The notes under the pieces are model-generated. The model was not told the origin of the DNA and made no database searches. It saw only the letters and a list, made by a program, of their open reading frames with translations. The position numbers and the translations under genes were made by a program. A DNA stretch of 64,000 nucleotides from Nosema muscidifuracis (lineage: Eukaryota; Microsporidia; Nosematidae), in NCBI GenBank assembly GCA_028335825.1, contig JAIOKI010000006.1:496001-560000 (forward strand). The letters are read 5' to 3'. Shown piece by piece: positions 1-9,530 of this stretch (within the stretch, counting starts at the first letter, position 1; every line of letters starts with the position of its first letter).

Positions 1-1596
1 TATATACTTTTCATCTACTAAATTAATATTATTTAAATCATTAGTAGTTGTAAGTTTTTTATCATCTACTAAATTAATATTATTTAAATCATTAGTAGTT
101 GTAAATTTTTTCTTATATTTTTGTGTATTAATTTTGTATATCCTAACAAATTTATGTTCATATATTATTAATTTGTTATTGAATTTGTTTATATCTATAA
201 TATCTTTCTTAATATATTTATATTTCTTATTATCTTTCATATCATATATAAAATACAAAGACTTATTTTTATAATAAATAAATCTATCAGTTATTAAATA
301 GATTTCTTCTATTTGAAATTTTGATATATATTTTACCTTATCTTGTACTGAGTATCTGTACATAAATAAAGGATTAATTAAGAAAAGATCTTTATCTACT
401 TGTATAGATTTTTTAATATCTTTACAAAATATTATAAATTTATCTGTTTTATAAATATTTTCATTTTCTTCTTTTATATTAGAATATTCTTTTTTTATAC
501 ATGAAATATTAATTAGCTTAATATTTTTTATATTAGTAAGATCAGGTAATTTTACTATATTTTTTATAAAATATTTATTATCTTCAATAATATTATCTTC
601 TATTTTATTATCTTCTATTTTATTATCATAATTTTTATTATCATATATTTTATTATCATAATTTTTATTATCATATATTTTATCATATATTTTATTATCA
701 TATAATTTATTATCTTCTATTTTATTATATATTTTATTATCATAATTTTTATTATCTTCAATAATATTATCATATATTTTATCTTCTATTTTATTATCAT
801 AATTTTTATTATCATATATTTTATTATCTTCTATAATACTATCACAATTTTTATTATCATCTTCTATAATACTATCATATAATTTATTATCATACTTATA
901 ATATATTTTATTATCATATATAATATATTTCGAATCCTCACTTATAAAATTAATCCTTCTATTATCTTTCACTAACTTATTATTTTCTATTTTAAATAAA
1001 TATTCTTCATTTTTTAAATATAAAATATTATTATAAATATAAGAATATTCTACAAAATCAAGTATATATAAAAAATTATTAAAAATTACTAAACTTTTCT
1101 TATTATCATTTTTACTACTTTTATCTTCTATTTTTTTATCACATACCACTTTAAAAAATATCTTATTAAGATATTTATATTTAAAAACTAAATTATTCTC
1201 TAAAATATAAATATATTTTGAATCAACTACCATATCATCAATTACTTTTTTAATATCATTCTCTTTATTCATTTTCATATCATAAACAGATATTAAATTC
1301 TTACTTATTAAAAATATCTTATTTAAATAAATTTGAACTTTTATGTAAATATTTTCTAAATTATATTTTATAAAATCATTTTCATTAATTTCTATTAGAG
1401 ATGAAGGAGTGAGTATATAAAGATTATTAACAAATATCGTGTTCAATATTTTATCTCGTATATCGTATGATTTAATATGTACTATATCGAGAGTATAGAG
1501 TTCTACTGATGATGAAGTTATTATGTAGAGAATGTTATGAGATTTGTGTAATAATTTATGCAGAGTGAAATTTGTAAATTTCTTTAACAAAAACAT
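1..1596 (-). CDS. Long low-complexity protein of unknown function, 3' end beyond window edge
   Basis: I read this minus-strand frame codon by codon from an ATG at 1596 and met no stop down to base 1, so at least 532 codons are open. A GGG at 1609-1611 on the plus strand reads TTACCC on the coding strand 12 bases before the ATG, the usual microsporidian start signal, which supports this start. The first ~300 residues alternate short hydrophobic strands with polar turns (for example LYIITSSSVELYTLD, then NNLYILTPSSLIEIN), suggesting beta-propeller blades; this is inference only. Residues about 230-335 are a repeat of the type IYDNK / IEDNK encoded at about 590-905. Near the left edge a 17-residue segment (TTTNDLNNINLVD plus flanks) occurs twice because of a 51-bp duplication. 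No signal peptide is evident. Function unknown. Confidence 0.75.
   Translation of the reverse strand, partial: MFLLKKFTNFTLHKLLHKSHNILYIITSSSVELYTLDIVHIKSYDIRDKILNTIFVNNLYILTPSSLIEINENDFIKYNLENIYIKVQIYLNKIFLISKNLISVYDMKMNKENDIKKVIDDMVVDSKYIYILENNLVFKYKYLNKIFFKVVCDKKIEDKSSKNDNKKSLVIFNNFLYILDFVEYSYIYNNILYLKNEEYLFKIENNKLVKDNRRINFISEDSKYIIYDNKIYYKYDNKLYDSIIEDDNKNCDSIIEDNKIYDNKNYDNKIEDKIYDNIIEDNKNYDNKIYNKIEDNKLYDNKIYDKIYDNKNYDNKIYDNKNYDNKIEDNKIEDNIIEDNKYFIKNIVKLPDLTNIKNIKLINISCIKKEYSNIKEENENIYKTDKFIIFCKDIKKSIQVDKDLFLINPLFMYRYSVQDKVKYISKFQIEEIYLITDRFIYYKNKSLYFIYDMKDNKKYKYIKKDIIDINKFNNKLIIYEHKFVRIYKINTQKYKKKFTTTNDLNNINLVDDKKLTTTNDLNNINLVDEKYI
8..109 (-). repeat. 51-bp direct repeat, two copies, inside coding frame
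   Basis: The block starting tcatctactaaattaat at 11 recurs at 62, offset 51 bases (17 codons), so the reading frame is kept and the protein carries TTTNDLNNINLVD twice. Confidence 0.85.
590..905 (-). repeat. Codon-phase low-complexity repeat (DNK-rich)
   Basis: Tandem 12- to 15-base words such as ttattatcata and ttattatcttctat, in phase with the minus-strand frame, encode runs of IYDNK, NYDNK and IEDNK. The block is imperfect but never breaks the frame, which suggests selection on the protein or recent slippage growth. Confidence 0.8.
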
Positions 1597-1914
1597 TTTA
1601 ATTTTGAAGGGTAAAAAATAAAGCATTAAGTTATTAAAAATTTATAAATTGATTTTTAATAGGTGTAAAATAAATTTATATTGATTAGTAAAATATCTTT
1701 AAAATGTATTTTATATTGATTTTTAATAGGTAGTAAAAGATAATTAATTGATTAGTAAAATAAATTTATATTGAAAGGTAGAATATCTTATAAATTTATA
1801 TTGATTAATAGAATATCCTATATATTAAATTTAATTGAAAGGTAGAATATCCTATTTATTAAATTTAATTGAAAGGTAGAATATCTTATAAATTTATTTG
1901 ATTAGTAAAATATC
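1597..1914. repeat. Intergenic degenerate minisatellite
   Basis: Imperfect repeats of about 35-45 bases built from gaaaggtagaatatc, ttgattagtaaaatatc and aaatttatattga fill about 1640-1910. No gene is visible on either strand except the start signal of the leftward gene at 1609-1611. Confidence 0.6.
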
Positions 1915-2598
1915 TCATAAAATTGCTTTTTCTACGTCATACATTCCATCACACACTGTACATTCTAAATCTCTACATACACAAACTTTAATTTTCTTCT
2001 CATCTTCATATTTATATTTATTCTTAAAAATTATCTGATCAAGAATATTTAAAGAACATTCTTCTTTAATCATCTTTTTTATATCTTCATTTTTAAGTAC
2101 AGAAATATAAAATAAAAGTTTTTTTATATTCTCTACATTATTTAATTTAGTATCTTCATCTAAATCTTTTACATGAAAAAACATTGATTTTTCTAAATTG
2201 TATGTATCAGTATATTCTCCACGAAAATATCCAGTAGAATCTGTAGTGTTTTTAAATTTTAATTTGTTCCATCTATCCATATTATCCTTTCTAATTGCTA
2301 TCTTGTCTATATATACATCCTGTAATTTATCTCCTTTTTCTAGTACATCAAGGTTATTAAATAAAATACAAAGTGTATTTTGATTAAGAGGTATGTCATC
2401 TAAAATATTCTTGGAAAAAATAATTCTATCATCAGAAATTTCTGGTTTCTGTGTTGTATTTTTAAAAATAGGTTTTGATAAGTCGTTTATTAAAGTATCT
2501 AAATCTTTTATATTATTAAATACCAAAACTATCTTTGAATTTCTTTTTTCTGCTTTTATCAAGTACAAAGTAAGAAGCAGAAAGTTTATTTTTTTCAT
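1915..2598 (-). CDS. Putative secreted protein, unknown family
   Basis: 227 residues. The N-terminus MKKINFLLLTLYLIKA is a clear signal peptide followed by a basic and polar body, so export into the secretory pathway is likely. There is no other transmembrane stretch. The C-terminus holds a cluster of four cysteines (VCVCRDLECTVCDG, about residues 206-219) that could form disulfides or bind metal. No CCC motif is seen directly before the ATG at 2598, unlike most neighbours. I do not recognise the family. It is first in a run of minus-strand secreted genes but does not align by eye with the three paralogs at 3994-8009. Confidence 0.75.
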   Translation of the reverse strand: MKKINFLLLTLYLIKAEKRNSKIVLVFNNIKDLDTLINDLSKPIFKNTTQKPEISDDRIIFSKNILDDIPLNQNTLCILFNNLDVLEKGDKLQDVYIDKIAIRKDNMDRWNKLKFKNTTDSTGYFRGEYTDTYNLEKSMFFHVKDLDEDTKLNNVENIKKLLFYISVLKNEDIKKMIKEECSLNILDQIIFKNKYKYEDEKKIKVCVCRDLECTVCDGMYDVEKAIL

Positions 2599-3120
2599 AA
2601 TATTTATTTAATTAATTGTTTTAATTTATTTATGTTTCATATTTATTTTGATAAAAAAGCTTTTATTTACACGTCATTGTAATGATTTAAATCTGATAAT
2701 ATACAAGAAATGATAAAAAGTCTGATTTATGTTTTATAAAAAAATAGTGTGAAATTGTTAAAAAAATTAATTATAACTGAAAGGTAAATAAAAAGATATT
2801 CTTTTTTAATAATTTAAATTTAATATTCTATGTTTAATGATTGAAATATTTCAGTATAAAGCTTAGTATTTAATATTTGAAATATTTTATTATAAAACAT
2901 ATTATGAAAATAAAGAATATTTAATATTTTATTGTTTAATAATTAAAATTTAACAGTATAAAGCTTAGTATTTTATATTTGAAATTAAATAGTATAATAA
3001 ATATTATTTTATATTTGATCGTTTTTTTATAATTGAAATTTTTCTATTTTAACAGTAAAATATTTTTTACTCCAATTTTTTAGATTTGATCAGTACAAAA
3101 CATATTTATTTACCCTGAAA
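2599..3120. other. Intergenic, AT-rich with weak repeats; DCP2 start motif at its right end
   Basis: Between about 2810 and 3020 short motifs (aatatttgaaat, agtataaagcttagta) recur irregularly. TTACCC at 3110-3115 belongs to the DCP2 start. No other gene is visible. Confidence 0.5.
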
Positions 3121-3885
3121 ATGACAAACATTACAGAAAATAAATCAAAAATACAACAATTAAAAAAGAGAGATACAAATAAGAAAATTTCAGATCACAT
3201 TCTTGATGAAATAAGTATTAGATTTCTTATACAAGTTGATCCATATGATATAGAAAATGTAGAAAGATTATTTTTTATATTGGAAGAAGCACATTGGTTT
3301 TATATCGATAATTACAATGGAAAAGCTGTATCATTTATAGATTTCTGTACAATAATATTAAATCATAATTCTATTGAATTAAATGTTAAAGAAGGTATAT
3401 TAAAATTTAAGGCATATAAGAAATCTATAAAAGTTTATGGTGGAATAATTTTTGATAAAGAACTTGAGAATGTTCTTGTAGTTAAAGAAGGTAAAAAAAA
3501 TATTTCATTTGGGTTCCCTAAAGGTAAAAAAAATAAGAACGAAGATGGACCAAGTTGTGCGATACGTGAGATTATGGAAGAAATAGGGTACGATGTTAGT
3601 ATGAAAATAGTTAAAAGTGTATCAATTAATTTATTCGAAAAAATGAATTTTTACTTTGTTTTTAACGTATCAAAAAAAATTGCTTTTAAAAGTTGTATGA
3701 AAAACGAGATTTCTGATATTTTATGGCTACCTGTATGGAAACTTGAAGAAGGAATTTTAGGAAAAAAGTTTTCCATTATAACTAAAAGTTATAAAATATG
3801 GAAAGATTTTTATCAAATCCTTTTAAAAAATAAGTATCATTTTGACAGGTCAAAATTTCATGATATAATTAATCAATGTAAATGA
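3121..3885 (+). CDS. DCP2: mRNA-decapping enzyme DCP2 (Nudix hydrolase)
   Basis: 254 residues. DCP2 removes the 5' m7G cap from mRNA in the cytoplasm, normally with DCP1, opening mRNA to 5'-3' decay. Seen: an N-terminal all-helical domain typical of Dcp2 at about 24-95 (RFLIQVDP, EEAHWFYIDNY), then a Nudix fold with a complete Nudix box at residues 135-157: Gly135, Glu141, the REIMEE core at 149-154 and Gly156. The GGIIFD and FPKG motifs that precede the box are also present, as is the later DILWLPVWKL strand. The protein ends shortly after the catalytic core, so the long disordered tail of yeast Dcp2 is missing, as expected in a reduced genome. The start is supported by TTACCC at 3110-3115, five bases before the ATG. 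Confidence 0.93.
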   Translation: MTNITENKSKIQQLKKRDTNKKISDHILDEISIRFLIQVDPYDIENVERLFFILEEAHWFYIDNYNGKAVSFIDFCTIILNHNSIELNVKEGILKFKAYKKSIKVYGGIIFDKELENVLVVKEGKKNISFGFPKGKKNKNEDGPSCAIREIMEEIGYDVSMKIVKSVSINLFEKMNFYFVFNVSKKIAFKSCMKNEISDILWLPVWKLEEGILGKKFSIITKSYKIWKDFYQILLKNKYHFDRSKFHDIINQCK

Positions 3886-3887
3886 AT

Positions 3888-4073
3888 TATATATATTTAA
3901 TTAATAAAATTTATTTTTAGTACAAGTTATCATTGACAAATATTTCATACAAAAAAAAGTTTGTAAAGTTCCTAAATCAATATATATATTTAATTAATAA
4001 AATTTATTTTTAGTACAAGTTATCATTGACAAATATTTCATACAAAAAAATGTTTGTAAAGTTCCTAAATCAA
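3888..4073. repeat. 93-bp tandem duplication spanning a gene's 3' end
   Basis: Bases 3888-3980 and 3981-4073 are nearly identical (one visible difference, in an A-run near 3958/4051). The right copy contains the stop codon (3994-3996) and the last codons of the 306-residue minus-strand gene; the left copy lies beyond the stop. The unit is 31 codons long. Confidence 0.9.
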
Positions 4074-4914
4074 TTTTCGATATTTTAAATCCATTAAGTA
4101 TGTAAATATTAGTATTAAATTTAAAATTAAAAAATATTTTGAACTTTCTCACATTAGAGTTTTGTTTGGTAATTGATTTGTACAATATATCAATAATTGC
4201 ATCATAAATCATTAATAAATCGTCATTTGGTCGTTCCATATTAACAATATTTTCAAACAAGTGTATGAATGTTCTAAGACCAGCGTTAATATTATAATTC
4301 AAAAAAGTCATTCGTCGTACGTATACATGTTTAGGAATTTTCTTATTACTTGATTTTACTAGATCTGATAAGTGAAGAAAATTCTTTAAAATGTTTTTAT
4401 CATTTACAAGTTGCAAGAAAACAAAGTAAATATCTTTGAAAATAAGAAACAAACTAGCTTTAGGAAATATTAAATTTTCTATACGTAAAAGATCGAAATA
4501 CCAGTTATTATATAGATAAACTTTCCTATTGGTTAAATAATCCAAGCTAATAATATTATCATCTTTCAGTGTTAGAAGTTTTAAGTACATCCTGTAACGA
4601 TGAAAACGTTTTTTTAATTCATCATTGAATAAAACGTTAATTTTTTGACTTTTTGTATAATATTCAATTAAAGAAAATCCAAAAGATTCTTTTTTTAGAC
4701 AGGTGGAATTATTATTTGTTGTGTAAACAAGTTCATCTTGATCATTTTTTTTTAGTATAATTAGATTATCTTTTTCATCTTGATTATTTGAAATAAGATT
4801 TATATTATCATCTAGTATTATTTTAGATGTATCTTTTATATTAATTTCATTTGATGTTGTACATTTTATATTTGAGAAAAAACATACTAGTATATTTAAA
4901 TTAGCAAAATTCAT
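3994..4914 (-). CDS. Putative secreted protein, member of a local three-gene family
   Basis: 306 residues with an N-terminal hydrophobic leader (MNFANLNILVCFFSNIKC), then an acidic Asn-rich stretch to about residue 70, then a helix-rich C-terminal domain. That domain shares its layout with the genes at 5342 and 7233: an IP/FPK-type turn, a hydrophobic helix, LSDLVKS, paired Arg residues, then a long helix ending in an LYKS or LYES motif. Start: CCC at 4918-4920 (plus-strand GGG) lies three bases before the ATG. The last codons and the stop lie in a 93-bp tandem duplication, so the C-terminus may vary between strains. Family unknown; a microsporidian-specific secreted family is my inference. 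Confidence 0.75.
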   Translation of the reverse strand: MNFANLNILVCFFSNIKCTTSNEINIKDTSKIILDDNINLISNNQDEKDNLIILKKNDQDELVYTTNNNSTCLKKESFGFSLIEYYTKSQKINVLFNDELKKRFHRYRMYLKLLTLKDDNIISLDYLTNRKVYLYNNWYFDLLRIENLIFPKASLFLIFKDIYFVFLQLVNDKNILKNFLHLSDLVKSSNKKIPKHVYVRRMTFLNYNINAGLRTFIHLFENIVNMERPNDDLLMIYDAIIDILYKSITKQNSNVRKFKIFFNFKFNTNIYILNGFKISKIDLGTLQTFFCMKYLSMITCTKNKFY

Positions 4915-5341
4915 TATGGGTAATTCAATTAGAAATGATAAATTTTACATATACAAATAGTTAAATTAAAAAATTTTATCATACTTAGAAAAAATTTATA
5001 ATTTTTACATATTTAAATAATTAAATTATCCATTATATGAAATTTAAATAAGAAAAATTTATCATAATTAAAAAAATTTATAATTTTTACATACTTAGAC
5101 ATAAAATTTATCAGAAGTTATTCAATTAGAAATGTTGATTTTTTTGTTTAAATATATAGAAATACAAATTTTACAGTACTATGACATCATTTTCTTCAAA
5201 TCTAACAATATAAAACTTTTAAATATTTATACAAACATTCAAATAAAATATATTATTATATTAAATGTACTTTTATATTTATACAAGTTTTTATTAATGA
5301 GTTGTTCATTTTTAAAAATTTTACATTATGATATAAAAAAT
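4915..5341. other. Intergenic, AT-rich
   Basis: Loosely repeated words (aaaaatttataatttttacata, twice near 4988 and 5070) and no convincing gene. A plus-strand open frame at 5132-5356 lacks a start motif and has the composition of spacer. Confidence 0.45.
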
Positions 5342-6121
5342 TTATTTATTTTTTAATATATTTCCTGAAATTGATTGATCCAGGAATAAAAAACAAAAAA
5401 CAGCTTGAAAATCACACTGTGTGATCTTTTTTGGATCTTCAAAATCTAATAAAGTCAGTACGATATCATTTTCAAATTTAAAGTATTTTTTCCAAAACTC
5501 GACCTCTTTAATATTTTTAAAATAATCAAAGGAAAGAGCTTCATAAAATAAATTCACGATTGTATCAAATTGATCTAAATATTCAGATTTCGGACATATC
5601 ATATTACATAAATCGTTATAAACATTTATAAATATATCTATCGATTCTTCTATATTAATTAAAGCATTTTTATAAGAGTTCTTTATCAAAATCCTTGTTC
5701 TCAAATCTTTTTGTTTATTAGGAAATCTTAGTAGTATAAAATTAGCTATATTATATTCATAATTATGTATTTTCTTTAGTAAGATTAGAACATCATTCAG
5801 AAGTATATTAATAAAAAAATTAGTTGGTATAACAAAATCATGCATTTTAAAAAAATGATATCCTTCCCAAGAAAATCTACTAACTTCTGTTTTTTTCAAA
5901 TTTAGTTTTGTTATTTCGTATGGATTATTCAAGATATGAATAGAATGAATTTTATTCATAAGAATATTAAATTTATTATCGTCAATTAACTTCTCATTTA
6001 TATCATATATAATTTTCTCCATTTTAGAAAATAATTCATTATTTGTTTTGAGCATCATATTATCTTCATGAAAAGTTTCTACTTGTGTACATAATATTAT
6101 ATGAAATATTATGAATATCAT
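5342..6121 (-). CDS. Putative secreted protein, member of a local three-gene family
   Basis: 259 residues from the ATG at 6121. An upstream in-frame GTG at 6133 is a less likely start. MIFIIFHIILCTQVETF is a good signal peptide. The C-terminal half follows the same plan as the genes at 3994 and 7233: HDFVIPTNFF, then a helix with repeated Leu and Ile, paired basic residues (LRTRILIKNSYKNAL), then NLFYEALSFDYFKN and a Trp-containing segment. By eye it is closest to the 7233 gene. No clear CCC precedes the ATG, only AGGCCT. Function unknown; the tandem arrangement on one strand suggests duplication. Confidence 0.75.
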   Translation of the reverse strand: MIFIIFHIILCTQVETFHEDNMMLKTNNELFSKMEKIIYDINEKLIDDNKFNILMNKIHSIHILNNPYEITKLNLKKTEVSRFSWEGYHFFKMHDFVIPTNFFINILLNDVLILLKKIHNYEYNIANFILLRFPNKQKDLRTRILIKNSYKNALINIEESIDIFINVYNDLCNMICPKSEYLDQFDTIVNLFYEALSFDYFKNIKEVEFWKKYFKFENDIVLTLLDFEDPKKITQCDFQAVFCFLFLDQSISGNILKNK

Positions 6122-6170
6122 AGGCCTATTCACAAATTAATTTAAAATCTGATTTAAATTAAAAATATTT

Positions 6171-6473
6171 ATTTCAAATCAAAAAAATATTAATACTATG
6201 ATCTTAGTCACTGATACAAATAAAAATATATAATTTAGATAAATTATTATAAATAATAATCAACACTTCTTATTTCAAATCAAAAAAATATTAATACTAT
6301 GATCTTAGTCACTGATACAAATAAAAATATATAATTTAGATAAATTATTATAAATAATAATCAACACTTCTTATTTCAAATCAAAAAAATATTAATACTA
6401 TGATCTTAGTCACTGATACAAATAAAAATATATAATTTAGATAAATTATTATAAATAATAATCAACACTTCTT
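6171..6473. repeat. 101-bp tandem repeat, three copies
   Basis: A unit beginning atttcaaatcaaaaaaatat starts at 6171, 6272 and 6373, and a fourth copy starts and stops at 6474. The copies look identical, so the amplification is recent. It lies upstream of the 5342-6121 gene. Confidence 0.9.
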
Positions 6474-6481
6474 ATTTCAAT

Positions 6482-7072
6482 CTCTAAATAAATTTTCATC
6501 TTTATTAATTTATACAATGATTTAGTATTGTTTACTAACATAAATTAATGTTTTTGATCAATTACGAATACTAAAGTTTACAATTAAAAAAACATTAAAT
6601 TTAAAAGAAAAAAAGTTATGTGATTTAATATAATGCTTTTTACAAAAAAATTAATTTAAATTGAATTTTAGATCACAATAAATTAAATTATGACTACTTA
6701 TTATAATTGATTATTATATAGATATCTTAGATAAAAAAACAATATTTATTATATTTTGTTTTTAGATTAATATTTCTCTATTCAATAATATCTTCTGAGT
6801 AGAATATTATTCTAGGCCTTAGCTTTCTATCCCAGTACTTTATTTACTACACAGTAATTTTAAGCATTCTAAATTGTACATATGCTTTATCAACCATCTT
6901 CAAATAGATTTTACCAATATAATATATAGTAATTAAATAATAATTCGTATTTGTACTTTTTATTGAGATTTAAAGATTATTATCTATATTAAATATATTT
7001 TTTTTCTTATCTAAAATAAATATCTCCATTTTGTTTTAATTTAATATTTTCTGTTTCACATATAAAAAAATA
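6482..7072. other. Gene-free spacer with a probable mobile-element remnant
   Basis: About 6780-6960 is less AT-rich than its surroundings. On the minus strand it carries a short block around 6870-6895 similar to blocks at 37615-37660 and 43095-43135. I treat it as a fragment of an old interspersed element. No intact gene. Confidence 0.35.
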
Positions 7073-7198
7073 TATTAATATAAAATCAAATAAATAATAT
7101 TTCAAAAATATATTATTATAAGATGAAATAAATAATATTTCAAAAATATATTAATATAAGATCAAATAAATAATATTTCAAAAATATATTATTATAAA
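7073..7198. repeat. 38-bp tandem repeat, about three copies
   Basis: taaataatatttcaaaaata recurs at about 7091, 7129 and 7167 with slight differences, just downstream of the stop of the next minus-strand gene (7233). Confidence 0.75.
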
Positions 7199-7232
7199 AA
7201 ACAAAAATCTAGAAAGATATTTTAATGATTTA

Positions 7233-8009
7233 TTAATTTGGTAATAAAGAATGAATAAAAAAATTAGATATTAAATCTTTAGAAATGAGAGTAATAACTT
7301 TTTTATCAATCATTATATTAATCTGGTAATTATCATTTAGTTCAAATAAATCATTCCAATCATTTACTATCTCTCTATTACTATCATAATCATAAATTAA
7401 AGATTCATACAAAGAATTAAAAAATAACTGAAAATCTGGAATATTCTTTTTCTCAGGCTTTTTTAAGTTAAATATATTTATAGAAATCTTTAAAAAAGAT
7501 TTCAAAGCATTTTTCAAATAATTTATATAAAAATTCTTTACTCGAATGTTACGACATAAATCATTTTCTACTATTTTATTTTTTACTAAATCAGTTAAAT
7601 CTAAAATTTTAGATAATTGTTTGTAATTATTAATTAATTTTTCTGATAATTTGTAGATCTTTTCTACAATAATTTTTATAGCAGATTTAGGTATATAAAT
7701 ATCATTTATCAGTACAAAATCATGATTTAAATATTTAAATGGGAATACAGCTAAAGGTTTAAGACTTTTTATTTCCTTCCTTGACATAAGAAATTCTCCA
7801 CCTGATATGTATTTAATAAACCCCTTACTATTCATTATACATATTTCTGTATAATTATTTCTAGTTAGTAATGTATCTCCATATTTTTTTGAAATGTAAT
7901 ATGCTATAAATGTGGGAGATGGAATACCTCTTTTAATATTAATTAATCTATCTTTATTTTCTAAATCGGTATTACATGATATTAAAATTGTGATTAACGA
8001 AAATATCAT
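7233..8009 (-). CDS. Putative secreted protein, member of a local three-gene family
   Basis: 258 residues with a short leader (MIFSLITILISC) then a polar body. The C-terminal two thirds match the plan of the 3994 and 5342 genes: INDIYIPKSA, a helix with KLSEKL, LTDLVKNK, a long helix (YINYLKNALKSFLKI), FNSLYESLIYDYDSN and NDWNDLF. CCC at 8014-8016 (plus-strand GGG) precedes the ATG by four bases and fixes the start. The leader ends in Ser-Cys, but eukaryotes do not make bacterial lipoproteins, so it is read as a plain signal peptide. Function unknown. Confidence 0.78.
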   Translation of the reverse strand: MIFSLITILISCNTDLENKDRLINIKRGIPSPTFIAYYISKKYGDTLLTRNNYTEICIMNSKGFIKYISGGEFLMSRKEIKSLKPLAVFPFKYLNHDFVLINDIYIPKSAIKIIVEKIYKLSEKLINNYKQLSKILDLTDLVKNKIVENDLCRNIRVKNFYINYLKNALKSFLKISINIFNLKKPEKKNIPDFQLFFNSLYESLIYDYDSNREIVNDWNDLFELNDNYQINIMIDKKVITLISKDLISNFFIHSLLPN

Positions 8010-8062
8010 AATAGGGTTAAAAAAATATATTAAAAAAAAGTTTATATATAATTCATGGTTTA

Positions 8063-8338
8063 TTACATATCAACATCAAATTCACTATCAATCGAAATAT
8101 ATTTCGTAGTTTCAATTTTTTTATAACTTTCTTTCCTATAATTCCACCATTTAAAAAATAAAACTAAACAAAAAGTTAATAGTAGGATTGTAAAGCAAGA
8201 TAACCATACATAAAAATTAGTTTGTAAATCATTCTCTAAATTACTAGTCATTGCTAGTTTGGTATTTTTACAGGCTGATACTTGTTTAAATAATAATCCT
8301 GTAAGAATCAGAGCTGCATACTTAATTAATGATTTCAT
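8063..8338 (-). CDS. Small type I membrane protein
   Basis: 91 residues from the ATG at 8338. Layout: signal peptide MKSLIKYAALILTGLLFKQVSA, a short polar ectodomain (about residues 23-42), one membrane helix (FYVWLSCFTILLLTFCLVLFF) and a short cytosolic tail rich in Lys then acidic residues. A TTG/GTG-type extension to 8392 is possible but unlikely. An ATG at 8347 would overlap a GGGTAAG start motif, whereas starting at 8338 puts GGGTAAG just upstream and gives a standard signal peptide, so I prefer 8338. Family not recognised. It is the upstream neighbour of the 7233 gene on the same strand. Confidence 0.6.
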   Translation of the reverse strand: MKSLIKYAALILTGLLFKQVSACKNTKLAMTSNLENDLQTNFYVWLSCFTILLLTFCLVLFFKWWNYRKESYKKIETTKYISIDSEFDVDM

Positions 8339-8342
8339 CTTA

Positions 8343-8345
8343 CCC
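8343..8345 (-). promoter_or_regulatory. GGG-type start motif before the small membrane protein
   Basis: The coding strand reads GGGTAAGATG. Microsporidian genes use CCC- or GGG-like motifs just before the start codon, which favours the ATG at 8338 over the upstream ATG at 8347 that the motif overlaps. Confidence 0.4.
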
Positions 8346-8520
8346 ATAATTTTTTTAAAAATTTTTATAGTAGATAAAAAAATGAGTAACACGATAATAT
8401 GATGCTTATTATATTAATTATATTTACTTAAAAAAATATACATAAAATAAATTTGTTTGCAAAAATTTAATTTATTTAAGTTGTATTAAAAATTTTTAAT
8501 AAATTAAAATAAATTTATCT

Positions 8521-8690
8521 TTATAAAAATAATGATAAATTCATCTTATTCTATCTTTATTTAAAGCTTTTTATAAAATAAATTTATATTATTTTTATAA
8601 AGATAAATTCATCTTATTCTATCTTTATTTAAAGCTTTTAATAAAATAAATTTATATTATCTTTATAAAATAATGATAGGTTTATAAATA
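8521..8690. repeat. About 68-bp tandem repeat, 2.5 copies
   Basis: gataaattcatcttattcta followed by tctttatttaaagcttt starts at about 8534 and 8602, with a partial third unit to about 8690. Confidence 0.75.
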
Positions 8691-9424
8691 TTTTAATTAA
8701 AAGAAAATCAAATTAGATTAAAAATTTAAATAAAATTTTATTATTTATGTAAATTAAAAAAACATATATAAGATTTATTAATTAAATACTACGTAATGCT
8801 CAATAAGTATATGACAAAGACAATCCCTCATTTGATGATTTAGTAATAAAGTTCCACAAACAATAAATAGCAGAGTCCAGGGATATTTTCAAGATAAAGT
8901 AATAAATATGGCTTTAGAAAGTTGTAGAGGAAGATTTTTTTTTATAGAAATAATTTTGAAAAGGTAAAAATGAAGTAGTAAAGAAAATTAGTAATTTCAA
9001 GAAATAGAGATTACACAGATTGTAAAAGATAGAAAGAGATAAATAAAAATTAATTTTATCTTGAAATTTGATAAATTTTTAATAATTATATATAAAAAAA
9101 TTCTATTATTTAGTAAATCTACAAGAATTTCTTAAAATAGTTCAAAAAATATGTGAATCAAGCATCTCTAAATTATTTTGATTTCTTCCTTCAAGGTGTT
9201 TTAAATTACTATTTATGATAAATTCCTTTAAGTAAAAAGAAATTAAAGAATAAATGTTAAATAAAGAAGTTTCTCCATAATTAAGCTTATTTAATATCAC
9301 ATATTGTTTAACAATTATTATTAATATCTTCTATTATTAAATTTAACTATTCCTTCTACATTCTAAAGTTAAATTAACTTTTTCATTGTAAAAAATATAC
9401 AATTAATAATTTAAAAATCTTTCC

Positions 9425-9530
9425 TTTTTATAATTGTTAATAGTTTTATTTTTATTCGTTTCAGACATCCTAAAAAAACTAGGGTTCTTTTTATAAAATT
9501 ATTAAAATATCAACAATAATACTAAATTAA
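9425..9530 (-). mobile_element. Solitary LTR-like or interspersed repeat fragment
   Basis: On the minus strand the sequence begins TGTTGATATT near 9516, has a TATAAAAAGA box and then GTTTTTTTAGGATGTCTGA. About 100 bases match a plus-strand block starting near 55311. The TG start and TATA box would fit a long terminal repeat end, but the family is not established. Old fragment, not intact. Confidence 0.4.

Noticed and set aside
2198-2611. Two plus-strand open frames opposite the secreted gene at 1915
   Set aside because: They are antisense to a gene with a clear leader, have no start motif and show hydrophobic antisense composition.
5132-5356. Plus-strand 74-codon open frame
   Set aside because: Spacer composition, no CCC motif, no recognisable product, and it runs into the 3' end of the minus-strand gene.
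6171-6473. CRISPR-like array
   Set aside because: The repeats are contiguous with no unique spacers, and the organism is eukaryotic; it is a plain tandem repeat.
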